A stretch of 64,000 nt of DNA. Source: Bog-473 sp963788585. GTDB taxonomy: Bacteria; Actinomycetota; Acidimicrobiia; Acidimicrobiales; RAAP-2. The stretch spans positions 1 through 64,000 of the forward strand of contig CAWBHA010000004.1 of assembly GCA_963788585.1 (NCBI GenBank), given 5' to 3'. The notes under the pieces are model-generated. The model was not told the origin of the DNA, did no database searches, and saw only the letters and a program-made list of their open reading frames with translations. Positions 8,630 through 17,021 of this stretch are shown here, piece by piece (position 1 is the stretch's first letter; the number at the start of each line of letters is the position of its first letter). The translations under genes were made by a program, and so were the position numbers.

Positions 8630-10136
8630 CCACCGCCACCAACTCGTCACCCTCGCGCTCGGGACCAACCCCGGCGGCGCGTTGGCCTGCACCACCAACC
8701 CGCTCGGCGCCACTGGTGGCACGTCCTCCTTCGCCGGCTGCAAGATCACCGGCAAGGCGGGGAGCTACACGCTGACCGCCGCGGCCACCGGGCTCACGGG
8801 GACCACCAGCTCGGCGTTCACCATCACCTCCGGCCCGGCCACCCAGCTCGTCTTCACCACCCAGCCCGGTGGCGGAGCCGACGGCGCCAACTGGACCACC
8901 CAGCCGGCCGTGAGCGTGGAAGACCAGTCGGGCAACGTGGTGACCACCGCCACCAACTCGGTCACCCTCGCCATCGGGACCAACCCCGGCGGCACGCTCG
9001 CCTGCACCACCAACCCGCTCGGCGCCACCGGTGGCGTCGCCTCCTTCGGCGGCTGCAAGATCACCGGCAAGCTCGGCAGCTACACCCTGACCGCCTCGGC
9101 CACCGGCTTGACCGGGGTCACGAGCAACGCGTTCTCGATCACCATCGGTGCCGCCACCCAGCTTGCCTTCACCACCCAGCCGGGCGGCGGGGCCAACGCG
9201 GCGACCTGGACGACCCAGCCTGCGGTGGCCATCGAGGACGCCGGTGGCAACGTCGTCCCGACGGCCACGAACTCCGTCACGCTCGCCATCGGGACCAACC
9301 CCGGCGGCACGCTGGCCTGCACCACCAACCCGCTTGCCGCCACGGCCGGCACGTCCACCTTCGCCGGCTGCAAGATCACCGGCAAGACGGGGAGCTACAC
9401 GCTGAATGCGACGGCCACCGGGCTCGCCGGCACGACCAGCAACTCGTTCACCATCACCGTGGGCTCCGCCACGCAGCTCGTCTTCACCACCCAGCCGGGC
9501 GGCGGGGCCAACGGCGCGACCTGGACGACCCAGCCTGCGGTGAGCCGTCGAGGACCAGTCGGGCAACGTGGTGACCACCGCCACCAACACTGTCACCCTC
9601 GCGCTCGGGACCAACCCCGGCGGCGCGTTGGCCTGCACCACCAACCCGCTCGGCGCCACTGGTGGCACGTCCTCCTTCGCCGGCTGCAAGATCACCGGCA
9701 AGGCGGGGAGCTACACGCTGACCGCCGCGGCCACCGGGCTCACGGGGACCACCAGCTCGGCGTTCACCATCACCTCCGGCCCGGCCACCCAGCTCGTCTT
9801 CACCACCCAGCCCGGTGGCGGAGCCGACGGCGCCAACTGGACCGCCCAGCCGGCCGTGAGCGTGGAAGACCAGTCGGGCAACGTGGTGACCACCGCCACC
9901 AACTCGGTCACCCTCGCCACTCGGGACCAACCCCGGCGGCGCGCTCTCCTGCACCACCAACCCGCTGGGTGCCACCGGTGGCGTCGCCTCCTTCGGCGGC
10001 TGCAAGATCACCGGCAAGCTCGGCAGCTACACCCTGACCGCCTCGGCCACCGGCTTGACCGGGGTCACGAGCAACGCGTTCTCGATCACCATCGGTGCCG
10101 CCACCCAGCTTGCCTTCACCACCCAGCCGGGCGGCG
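6761..10136 (+). repeat. 945-bp higher-order repeat, about 3.6 copies
   Basis: Three successive Ig units form a block that recurs with copy starts at 6761, 7706, 8652 and 9598 (spacing 945, 946, 946). Copies are near-identical in DNA, and identity stops at 6761 on the left and near 10136 on the right. The two 946-bp spacings reflect net one-base insertions. This is recent amplification by unequal crossing-over or slipped-strand events inside an older, diverged array. Confidence 0.9.
8163..10037 (+). CDS. Giant Ig-repeat protein, middle frame-shifted segment
   Basis: Continuation of the repeat protein in the next frame after the extra base near 8025. It holds further copies of the three unit types that begin GAATQLAF (with GGGANAATW), GSATQLVF (GGGANGATW) and GPATQLVF (GGGADGANW). 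A one-base insertion near 8600 (GTGAGC becomes GTGAGCC before GTCGAGG) is cancelled about 45 bases later by a one-base loss (ACTCGTCACC where other copies have ACTCGGTCACC), leaving a short garbled stretch. The same inserted C recurs near 9545 and is not cancelled locally, so from there the repeats read in a third frame to about 9920. Not an independent gene; no ribosome binding site or prepilin signal. Confidence 0.6.
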   Translation: MTGVTSNAFSITIGAATQLAFTTQPGGGANAATWTTQPAVAIEDAGGNVVPTATNSVTLAVGTNPGGTLACTTNPLAATAGTSTFAGCKITGKTGSYTLNATATGLAGTTSNSFTITVGSATQLVFTTQPGGGANGATWTTQPAVSRRGPVGQRGDHRHQLVTLALGTNPGGALACTTNPLGATGGTSSFAGCKITGKAGSYTLTAAATGLTGTTSSAFTITSGPATQLVFTTQPGGGADGANWTTQPAVSVEDQSGNVVTTATNSVTLAIGTNPGGTLACTTNPLGATGGVASFGGCKITGKLGSYTLTASATGLTGVTSNAFSITIGAATQLAFTTQPGGGANAATWTTQPAVAIEDAGGNVVPTATNSVTLAIGTNPGGTLACTTNPLAATAGTSTFAGCKITGKTGSYTLNATATGLAGTTSNSFTITVGSATQLVFTTQPGGGANGATWTTQPAVSRRGPVGQRGDHRHQHCHPRARDQPRRRVGLHHQPARRHWWHVLLRRLQDHRQGGELHADRRGHRAHGDHQLGVHHHLRPGHPARLHHPARWRSRRRQLDRPAGRERGRPVGQRGDHRHQLGHPRHSGPTPAARSPAPPTRWVPPVASPPSAAARSPASSAATP

Positions 10137-11746
10137 GAGTAGACGGTACCGCTTGGACCACCCAGCCCGCCGTGACGGTCCAGGACGCCGGAGGCAACAC
10201 CGTCACCGCCTCGACCGCCTCGATGTCCCTGGCCATCATCACCCAGCCCGGCAGCGGGGCGACCTTGGCCTGCACCACCAACCCGCTGGGCGCCACCGGT
10301 GGCGTCGCCTCCTTCGCCGGCTGCAAGATCACCGGCAAGTCGGGGAGCTACACGATCGCCGCCTCGTCGACCGGGCTGACGACCGCGACGGGTACGCCGT
10401 TCACCATCACCGTCGGTGACGCCAACCAGTTGGGCTTCACGACACAACCCGGCGGCGGAGCGAACGGGTCGGCGTGGAGCACGCAACCGGCCGTGAGCGT
10501 CGAGGACGTCGGCGGGAACGTGGTCACCGGGGCCACGAACTCCGTGACCCTCGCAATCGGGACCAACCCCGGCGGCACGCTGGCCTGCACCACCAACCCC
10601 CTTGGCGCCACCGGCGGCACCTCGACCTTCGCCGGGTGCAAGATCACCGGCAAGACGGGGACCACCTACACCCTGACCGCCGCGGCCACCGGACTGACCG
10701 GGGCGACGAGCAGCGCGTTCACCATTACGGCGGGACCGGCAACGCAGCTGCTCTTCACGACCCAGCCGGGGGGCTCGGTGACCGAGGGTACGGCGTTCAC
10801 CCAACCCGTGGTCACGGTAGAGGATGCCAACGGAAATCCCGTTACGAGCTACAGCACGGGGATCACCTTGGGCGTCGAGACCTACACCCCCGGGAACGGT
10901 GGATCGACCAGCGGTGCTGTGAACGGCTGCACCAACCCGCTCACCCCGAGCAGCGGCGTGGCGACGTTCTCGGGTTGCGCCATCACTGGGACGTCCGGAG
11001 CGGGCACCTATACGCTCTCGGCCACGAGCGGCTCCTTCTCCGCCACGTCATCGAGCATCACCATCGTTGCCGGGACGGCGAGCCAGCTGATCTTCACGAC
11101 GCAGCCGGGTGGTTCGGTGACAGAGGGTGCCGCGTTCACCCAGCCCTCCGTGACCGCCGAGGACGCCAGCGGCAACACCGTGACGACGTACGGCACCGGC
11201 ATCACGCTCTCGATAAACGGCTACACGGCGAACAACGGCGGCTCCACCCAGGGTGCTATGGGTTGCAACACCAACCCCGCCACTCCCGCCACGGGCGTGG
11301 CAACGTTTGCGGGCTGCGCCATCACCGGCACCGCAGCAGCCGGGACCTACACCTTCCACGCCGCGGGCGGGGGCCTGACGTCCGCGACATCGGCCAGCGT
11401 GAGCGTCGTCGCCGGTGCGGCCAACAAGCTTGCGTTCACGACCCAGCCCGGCAGCGGATCCGGCAGCGGCGCCAACTTGAGCCCTCAGCCCGTCGTGAGC
11501 ATCGAAGACACCAACGGCAACGTCGTCGTCACAGCGACGAACAAGGTCACCCTGGCCATCGGCTCCACCCCGAATGGCAGGACGGGCACGCTGGGGTGGA
11601 ACACCAACCCCGTGACGGCGGCGGCGGGAGTGGCCGCGTTCGCCGGCATCAACATCACCCACACGCGTGGGGCCGTCAACGGATGGACCCTCACCGCCAG
11701 CGCCACGGGCCTGACCGGCGCCACGAGCACCGCCTTCACCACCTGA
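10055..11746 (+). CDS. Giant Ig-repeat protein, C-terminal segment
   Basis: After an extra base near 9920 the frame returns to that of the start at 3188. This segment carries the last five Ig-like units. They are more diverged from one another than the central block: one has GGGVDGTAW, one GGGANGSAW, two have a variant GGSVTEG(T/A)AFTQP with a longer insert, and the last begins LAFTTQPGSGSGSG and loses the cysteines (GWNTNP, FAGINIT). The protein ends STAFTT with no sorting signal, LPXTG or membrane anchor, consistent with attachment through the N-terminal pilin helix. The next pilin gene starts 5 bases after the stop. Confidence 0.65.
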   Translation: MTGVTSNAFSITIGAATQLAFTTQPGGGVDGTAWTTQPAVTVQDAGGNTVTASTASMSLAIITQPGSGATLACTTNPLGATGGVASFAGCKITGKSGSYTIAASSTGLTTATGTPFTITVGDANQLGFTTQPGGGANGSAWSTQPAVSVEDVGGNVVTGATNSVTLAIGTNPGGTLACTTNPLGATGGTSTFAGCKITGKTGTTYTLTAAATGLTGATSSAFTITAGPATQLLFTTQPGGSVTEGTAFTQPVVTVEDANGNPVTSYSTGITLGVETYTPGNGGSTSGAVNGCTNPLTPSSGVATFSGCAITGTSGAGTYTLSATSGSFSATSSSITIVAGTASQLIFTTQPGGSVTEGAAFTQPSVTAEDASGNTVTTYGTGITLSINGYTANNGGSTQGAMGCNTNPATPATGVATFAGCAITGTAAAGTYTFHAAGGGLTSATSASVSVVAGAANKLAFTTQPGSGSGSGANLSPQPVVSIEDTNGNVVVTATNKVTLAIGSTPNGRTGTLGWNTNPVTAAAGVAAFAGINITHTRGAVNGWTLTASATGLTGATSTAFTT

Positions 11747-11750
11747 ACCG

Positions 11751-13112
11751 ATGACTCCATTCACCTCCAGCCAGCGCGCCGTCACCCGACGCCTTCGCAC
11801 CCGGCACCGGGTCGTCACCTGGCGCGCCCGGTCCCAGGACGAGTCCCTCGGCAGTCAGGACGAGTCAGGGGCTGTCCTGATCCTCGCTCTGGTGTTCCTG
11901 GTGGTCATCAGCGTCATTGTTGGCGCACTCACCGAGTGGACCACCAACGACCTGGCGAACAGCGCCAACTTCACCACCACCCAGAATGTCAGCAACTCGG
12001 CGTCCAACGCGGTCAACCTGGCCATAGAGAACATCCGCTACCACCCGCTGCTGTACACCTCGGTCAACAACACCACGACCGACCAGACACTGAACGCGAG
12101 CCCGCCCAACTACTGCTGGGGAACGGGCGCCTCCCAGTACATCGATCCGAACCCAGTGCCAGGACACCCACCAAACAACATGAACGTGTACTGCACGACG
12201 GTCTGGAACCCCACGGAGGCGAACACCCGCCAGGTGACGGTCTCCGCATGTCCCGTTTCGCGAACCGCGCCCGTGACCGGCACCGCCTCTTGGAACGCCG
12301 CGCAGACGACCTGCCCGCAGGCACCTTTCCTTCAGGCCATCGTCACTTTCGACGACTACCCCCAGGGAGTGAGCGCACCCAGCAACGTCCAGTGCGTCGT
12401 CTATTGCGGCAGTGCCATGACCATCAACGACTGGAATTGGAACCCCGTGGTCCCCGCGGTCACCGGTGTCACCGGGATCAACCCGGGTAACCCGCTCGAC
12501 ACGTTCGACGGCGGCCAGCCCATCACCATCACCGGCAGCGGATTCGCCAACGGGGCGACGGTCAACTTCGTCAATATGAATCCTCTAGCCCAGCTGCAGA
12601 GCACCCCCACCCAACAGGTGCAGCAGATCGTCCCGGCCACCAATGTCGTCGTGAACACCACAAACCAGACGATCACGGCGGTATCGCCCGCGGTGACCAC
12701 CCTGGCGAGCTACTACATCACCGTCACCACGCCGGGCGGTGGCACCAGCCTCGTGCTCCCGAGTGCGCTGTTCGTCTACGGCCCGAAGGCCCCTGTCGTG
12801 ACCAGCGTCACACCGACCTCGGGCTATACCACCCATGGCACCTCGATCACCATCGACGGCAGCGGGTTCATCAATGGCGCCACGGTCACCATGACCCAAG
12901 AGACTGGCGGTTCACCCGTGAGCCCGCTCAACCAACAGGCGGCCACCGCGGTCCAAGTCGTCTCGAACGGGGAGATCACCGCCATCACCTACCCGTTTGC
13001 CGGCAACGCGTACGTCGGCGCATCGTTCTTCATCACGGTGACCACCCCGTCGGGTGGCGCCAGTCCGTACACGACGAATGCGGTCTTCACGTTCACGCAG
13101 GCACCACCGTAA
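11751..13112 (+). CDS. PilX-like minor pilin with two IPT/TIG domains
   Basis: A 453-residue protein starting 5 bases after the giant gene. Residues 1-40 are basic and end ESG, followed by AVLILALVFLVVISVIVGAL, a pilin-like membrane helix lacking the FTLIE core but matching PilX/GspK-like N-termini that start GAVL. The following TEWTTNDLANSANF..Q.VSNSASNA helix with periodic Asn/Ser is also PilX-like. The C-terminal half has two IPT/TIG-type Ig domains, seen as the patterns VTGINPGN..GGQPITITGSGF (about residues 240-265) and VTSVTPTSGY..HGTSITIDGSGF (about residues 345-370). Role: minor pilin that may display Ig domains on the fibre. Co-transcribed with the neighbouring pilus genes. Confidence 0.75.
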   Translation: MTPFTSSQRAVTRRLRTRHRVVTWRARSQDESLGSQDESGAVLILALVFLVVISVIVGALTEWTTNDLANSANFTTTQNVSNSASNAVNLAIENIRYHPLLYTSVNNTTTDQTLNASPPNYCWGTGASQYIDPNPVPGHPPNNMNVYCTTVWNPTEANTRQVTVSACPVSRTAPVTGTASWNAAQTTCPQAPFLQAIVTFDDYPQGVSAPSNVQCVVYCGSAMTINDWNWNPVVPAVTGVTGINPGNPLDTFDGGQPITITGSGFANGATVNFVNMNPLAQLQSTPTQQVQQIVPATNVVVNTTNQTITAVSPAVTTLASYYITVTTPGGGTSLVLPSALFVYGPKAPVVTSVTPTSGYTTHGTSITIDGSGFINGATVTMTQETGGSPVSPLNQQAATAVQVVSNGEITAITYPFAGNAYVGASFFITVTTPSGGASPYTTNAVFTFTQAPP

Positions 13113-13127
13113 AGCTGAGGGGGAAAG

Positions 13128-14948
13128 ATGAAACTGGGACGCAAAGAGAGAACTGCGACCATGACAAAGGGGGACGAGCACGATGACTCCCCCGACCTGA
13201 GCGGTAACGGTGCCGCGACAGAGCTCGATCTCGACGCGTCCGAGGTCGAGACGGCACCTCGCGCCGCGGGCGGCGAGCCGTTTGGTGCGCTGCTCGTTCG
13301 GCGCGGGTTCGTCACCGAGGATGACGTTGCTCAGGCACTGGTCGTGCAGAAGGACTCGGGTAAGAGACTCGGTGAAACCCTCGTCGACATGGGCGCGCTC
13401 AACGAGCGCGAGCTGATCCTCGTGCTGGCCGAGCTGCTGCACATGCCGGTCGTCGACCTACGGCGCCACAATCCCGATCCGGAGTTACTCAGCCTCATCC
13501 CCGAACAGGTGGTCCGGGAGAGCATGGCGATGCCGATCCGCTTGGACGACGACGGCCTCCAAGTGGCGTTGTCCGAGCAGCCGTCGGTCGCAGTCCGCGC
13601 GCTGTTGACGGAGTCGACGCAGCACCCGATCCGCTTCGTGCTCGCGCCCGCGTCCGACATCCAGTGGGCCATCGACAGCAGCTACCGTGCCATCGGTGGC
13701 GTCGACACCCTCGTCGAGGCCTTCGAGGCGGTCGAGGGCTATCGTCGGCGCGGCAGTGAGAGCGTCGAGACTGAGGTCGTCGCTGACGACGCGCCAATCG
13801 TGCAGGTCGTCTCTCGCATCCTGACCCAGGCCAAGCGCGACCGCGCGTCAGACGTGCACATTGAGCCGTCCCAGGACGTCGTGAGGGTGCGCTTCCGCAT
13901 TGACGGCGCTCTGAAGGAAGTGCTGATGCTCCCCTCCAACATGGGTGTCAGTCTGGTCAGTCGAATCAAGATCATGGCCGGCATGAACATCGTCGAGCGC
14001 CGGCGCCCGCAAGACGGTCAGCTCACGACCCCCATTGACGGAAAGGACACCGACGTCCGGGTGTCGACGGCCTCGACCATCTGGGGTGAGAAGTGCGTGA
14101 TGCGGATCCTTGACAAGAACCGTTCTGTCCTTCGGCTGCACGACCTCGGCATGCCCAAAGATACCCACGAGATTTTTTCATCACTGGTCAAGGCCCCATT
14201 CGGCATGGTCCTGTGCGCCGGACCAACGGGCAGTGGCAAGACGACAACGCTGTACGCAACGCTGGGCCAAGTCGCGGATCCGACCAAGAACGTCATGACG
14301 ATCGAGGATCCCGTCGAATACGTCTTCCCGTCGATCAACCAGATTCAGACCAACGAACAGGCGGGGCTCACGTTTGCGACCGGTCTGAAGTCCATTCTGC
14401 GCCAGGACCCGGACACCATTCTCGTGGGCGAGATCCGCGACGTCGAGACCGCACGCATCGCTGTCCAATCGGCGCTGACCGGTCACATGGTCCTGTCGTC
14501 TCTGCATGCGACCGACTCGGTTTCCGCCCTCCACCGTTTCCTCGACATGGGAATCGAGTCGTTCCTCGTCGCGTCGTCCGTCATCGCCATTGTCGGACAG
14601 CGACTGGTTCGTCGCATCTGCCCGTCGTGCAAGACGTCGTACACGCCGACCGAGGAGGAAATGACCTTCTACGAGGAGAGTGGCGGGGTGCCCAAGACCG
14701 AGTTCTGCCAGGGCACCGGATGCAATTTCTGCGGGCAAACCGGGTACCAGGACCGCATTGGTGTCTATGAACTCCTGCAGATGACACCCGAGATCAAGCG
14801 CCTCATCGTCGGCTGGGCGACGCAAGACGAACTGCGTCGCCTGGCGCAGAGACAGGGCATGCGGACACTGCGTGAAGAGGCCATCAACTTGGTGACGCAG
14901 GACACCACGACCATCGCCGAGGTCATCCGAAGCATCTATTCGCTCTAG
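13128..14948 (+). CDS. pilB: Type IV pilus extension ATPase PilB
   Basis: 606 residues from ATG 13128, preceded by GAGGGGG at good spacing. The N-terminal MshEN/GspE-N domain (about residues 45-200, LLVRRGFVTEDDVAQAL) is followed by the hexameric ATPase core: DVHIEP, Walker A GPTGSGKTTTL near residue 365, the Asp box EDPVEYVF, Walker B DPDTILVGEIRD, His box SSLHATDS, and a zinc-binding CPSCKTS...CNFCGQTGYQDRIGVYE near residues 498-540. All catalytic elements are present. It powers pilin polymerisation at the inner membrane with PilC, encoded next. An internal ATG at 13161 is an alternative start. Length and motif order fit PilB/GspE well. Confidence 0.95.
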   Translation: MKLGRKERTATMTKGDEHDDSPDLSGNGAATELDLDASEVETAPRAAGGEPFGALLVRRGFVTEDDVAQALVVQKDSGKRLGETLVDMGALNERELILVLAELLHMPVVDLRRHNPDPELLSLIPEQVVRESMAMPIRLDDDGLQVALSEQPSVAVRALLTESTQHPIRFVLAPASDIQWAIDSSYRAIGGVDTLVEAFEAVEGYRRRGSESVETEVVADDAPIVQVVSRILTQAKRDRASDVHIEPSQDVVRVRFRIDGALKEVLMLPSNMGVSLVSRIKIMAGMNIVERRRPQDGQLTTPIDGKDTDVRVSTASTIWGEKCVMRILDKNRSVLRLHDLGMPKDTHEIFSSLVKAPFGMVLCAGPTGSGKTTTLYATLGQVADPTKNVMTIEDPVEYVFPSINQIQTNEQAGLTFATGLKSILRQDPDTILVGEIRDVETARIAVQSALTGHMVLSSLHATDSVSALHRFLDMGIESFLVASSVIAIVGQRLVRRICPSCKTSYTPTEEEMTFYEESGGVPKTEFCQGTGCNFCGQTGYQDRIGVYELLQMTPEIKRLIVGWATQDELRRLAQRQGMRTLREEAINLVTQDTTTIAEVIRSIYSL

Positions 14949-14969
14949 GTAAGGGGACGGGACCAAGCC

Positions 14970-16178
14970 ATGGAAAAGTTCAAGTACAGCGCGTTCGACG
15001 ACGCCGGGAAGAGAGTTTCGGGCGTCGAGACCGCACCGACAGCCGGGGCCGCGCATCTCGCGTTGCTCGACCGGGGCTACGAGACGATCGAGGTATCCCC
15101 GAAGAGGAACGTCCTGCAGTTCGAGATCACCAAGAAGTTGGTGCCTCGCAAGGACATCATGCACTTCTCACGACAGCTGTCCGTCTTCGTGCGGGCCGGG
15201 GTTCCGATCATGGAGTCCCTCGAGGTGATTGCCGTCGAGACAACCGACAAGCTGCTGCAGCGGTGCCTCTATGACATGATCGAACGGCTCCAGTCCGGCG
15301 ACACCTTTGCCTCGGCGGCCGCGGCGCATCCGGAGGCATTTCCCAACTACTACATCGGCATCCTGTCGTCAGCGGAATTGACCGGAAACCTGGACACCGT
15401 CCTCGACCAACTCGCCGATTACCTGGATCGCGACATCGAGGCGCGGTCCAAGATCACCTCCGCCATGGTCTATCCCGCAGTGGTTGCGGTCATGGCAGTC
15501 GTCGTCGTCGTCATACTGGCCACCTTCGTGATGCCGAAGTTCGTTGTGTTCTTCAAGTCGTTCAACGCAAAGTTGCCTCTTCCCACCCGGATGTTGCTGA
15601 GCGTCTCGAACTTCGTCACGCACTGGTGGTGGGCCATCTTGGCTGTGATCGTTCTCGCGATCGCCGGCATCATCGCGATGCGTCGATCTCGGTCTGGAAA
15701 GGCGCGACTCGACTCCTTCATACTCAAGCTCCCGATACTCGGCGACCTGGTTCGTACGGCGATCATCGAGCGGATCTGTCGGATCCTGTCCTCCATGCTC
15801 AGGGCCGGCGTTGCCCTGCCCGAGGCCATGCGGGTCACCGCCGAATCGGCGAACAACTCGGTGTACAGCAGCGGTATCGCCACGGTGCGCGAGGAGATGA
15901 TCGAGGGTCAAGGCCTCGCCGAGCCTCTCGCCCGCACCGGGCTCTTCCCCGGCGCGGCTCGTCAGATGTTCCGGGTGGGCGAGGAGACGGGCACTCTGGA
16001 CGCGCAGCTCGCCACCGCAGCGGCGTTCTACGACAGGGAGCTCGACGTCAAGCTCAAGCGGTTCACGGGCCTCTTCGAGCCTCTCGTCATCATCATCATG
16101 GGTGTCATCGTGGGCTTCGTCGCCATCGCGCTCGTCTCGGCGATGTACGGCATCTACAAGCAGGTGAAGATCCAGTAG
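14970..16178 (+). CDS. pilC: Type IV pilus inner-membrane platform protein PilC
   Basis: 402 residues with two T2SSF/GspF domains (about residues 65-190 and 270-395). Conserved features include DIMHFSRQLSVFVRAGVP.ME at the start of the first domain and SSMLRAGVALPEAM in the second, plus three hydrophobic segments (VVAVMAVVVVVILATFVMP, WWAILAVIVLAIAGIIAM, LVIIIMGVIVGFVAIALV). It anchors PilB and PilT beneath the pilus. It lies 21 bases after pilB, with an AAGGGGACGGG box upstream. The gap after it is the longest inside the pilus locus, which suggests that the operon ends here and pilA has its own promoter. Confidence 0.93.
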   Translation: MEKFKYSAFDDAGKRVSGVETAPTAGAAHLALLDRGYETIEVSPKRNVLQFEITKKLVPRKDIMHFSRQLSVFVRAGVPIMESLEVIAVETTDKLLQRCLYDMIERLQSGDTFASAAAAHPEAFPNYYIGILSSAELTGNLDTVLDQLADYLDRDIEARSKITSAMVYPAVVAVMAVVVVVILATFVMPKFVVFFKSFNAKLPLPTRMLLSVSNFVTHWWWAILAVIVLAIAGIIAMRRSRSGKARLDSFILKLPILGDLVRTAIIERICRILSSMLRAGVALPEAMRVTAESANNSVYSSGIATVREEMIEGQGLAEPLARTGLFPGAARQMFRVGEETGTLDAQLATAAAFYDRELDVKLKRFTGLFEPLVIIIMGVIVGFVAIALVSAMYGIYKQVKIQ

Positions 16179-16351
16179 CAATTTGCCGGTGCTGACAATT
16201 TGTGGCTGCCATCTGACCGAATTTCTCCTAAGGATTTCTTCCAATCGTCCGAAAATAAGGTGGTAGTTATTGCGGAAGTTGCTGCAGTCTCCACAGGCGG
16301 ACAACAAATGGAAAACCGCACGTCAGAGCCCATGAATGTGACTTTGTACCT

Positions 16352-16380
16352 GTTGTGAACAACGAAAGCAATGATACATT
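16352..16380 (+). promoter_or_regulatory. Candidate pilA promoter with GTTGT-GA-ACAAC palindrome
   Basis: In the comparatively AT-rich gap before pilA, TTGTGA (16353-16358) and TACATT (16375-16380) are spaced 16 bases, a plausible sigma-70-type promoter giving a leader of about 85 bases. The -35 overlaps a perfect palindrome GTTGT-GA-ACAAC (16352-16363) that could bind a regulator. A small hairpin CTGGA/TCCAG lies downstream at 16430-16444. All of this is by pattern only. Confidence 0.4.
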
Positions 16381-16470
16381 TAACCGGTCTCCCCATTTGG
16401 CGAGGGAGGAAGGCAGTCACTGGAGGGCTTCCAGGGGCCCAAACCACATAGAAAGGCGGTATCACCGCAC

Positions 16471-16917
16471 ATGATTAGGCATCTACGCGACATTCAGGCG
16501 CGTCGTCGGGGCGAGGAGCTCGCCGAGAAGGGGTTCACCCTTATCGAACTGCTCATCGTCATCGTCGTCCTCGGCATCCTTGCCGCAACCGTCGTCTTCG
16601 CCCTCACCGGTGTCACCGGCGAGAGCGCGGTGGCGGCCTGCAACTCGGACGCCAAGACGGTCGAGACGGCGGTCCAGGCGTACATCGATGCGCCGAGCAA
16701 CGCGACCAACACACCTCCTCCTGCGACCGTGGGCGCTATCACGAACAGCAACCCATTGGTCACCGGTGGATACATCCACGCCGCACCGTCCAACACGGCG
16801 TACGCCATCTCGCTGGGTAGTGGCGGCTCGGTCATCGTCACTCCAGCCGGTGCTGGGGCGGCCGGCACGTACGACTCGACGACCACCACGTACAACCCCT
16901 GCTCGAGCGTCACCTAG
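16471..16917 (+). CDS. pilA: Type IV major pilin PilA
   Basis: 148-residue prepilin. Leader of 21 residues ending AEKG, then FTLIELLIVIVVLGILAATVVF: textbook class III signal with Glu at mature position 5; the mature pilin is about 127 residues. Two Cys (AACNSDA and NPCSSVT) bracket the globular domain, as in the C-terminal disulfide loop of type IVa pilins, with ALTGV...AACNSDAKTVETAVQAYI typical of actinobacterial pilins. An AAAGGCGG box lies about 11 bases before the ATG. It is a single-gene unit between its own leader and a strong hairpin, expected for an abundantly expressed pilin. Its compact size contrasts with the very large minor pilins upstream. Confidence 0.92.
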   Translation: MIRHLRDIQARRRGEELAEKGFTLIELLIVIVVLGILAATVVFALTGVTGESAVAACNSDAKTVETAVQAYIDAPSNATNTPPPATVGAITNSNPLVTGGYIHAAPSNTAYAISLGSGGSVIVTPAGAGAAGTYDSTTTTYNPCSSVT

Positions 16918-16958
16918 GAGTTACGAGCAGCACACCAGTCAGTAATACCAACGGTGAA

Positions 16959-16993
16959 CCAAAGCGCCCGGCCCGGTGGGCCGGGCACTTTGG
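16959..16993 (+). terminator. Strong GC hairpin between pilA and pilT
   Basis: CCAAAG-C-GCCCGGCCC, a GGT loop, then GGGCCGGGC-A-CTTTGG: a 16-position stem with one C/A mismatch and a 3-base loop. The core 9 pairs are all G-C. The CTTTGG 3' arm gives only a short T run, so it may act as a partial terminator or mRNA stabiliser that raises pilA over pilT expression. Confidence 0.75.
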
Positions 16994-17021
16994 CCTTCAC
17001 CACAAAGAGGGGAATGAATCG

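Larger units (their letters stand above)
3751..11743 (+). repeat. Array of about 25 Ig-like repeats, period near 315 bp
   Basis: Units start near 3750, 4073, 4397, 4727, 5039, 5357, 5678, 5993, 6314, 6632, 6950, then every 315 bases to about 10098, then 10419, 10740, 11070 and 11418. The first ten and last four differ clearly from each other; the central ones are almost identical at the DNA level. The minus strand of the array is also open in one frame at the same period, which is a by-product of codon bias. Confidence 0.9.

Noticed and set aside
8025..9921. Programmed ribosomal frameshifting in the giant gene
   Set aside because: There are five shifts of both directions at sites without slippery heptamers; duplication-borne mutations or assembly errors explain them better.
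6761..10136. CRISPR array
   Set aside because: The repeats are 315/945 bp, contiguous and coding, with no spacers or cas genes nearby.
5195..10804. Long open frames on the minus strand across the repeat array
   Set aside because: They repeat with the 315-bp period of the plus-strand Ig units, contain only low-complexity Gly/Arg/Ala sequence, and have no start signals; they mirror the codon bias of the real gene.
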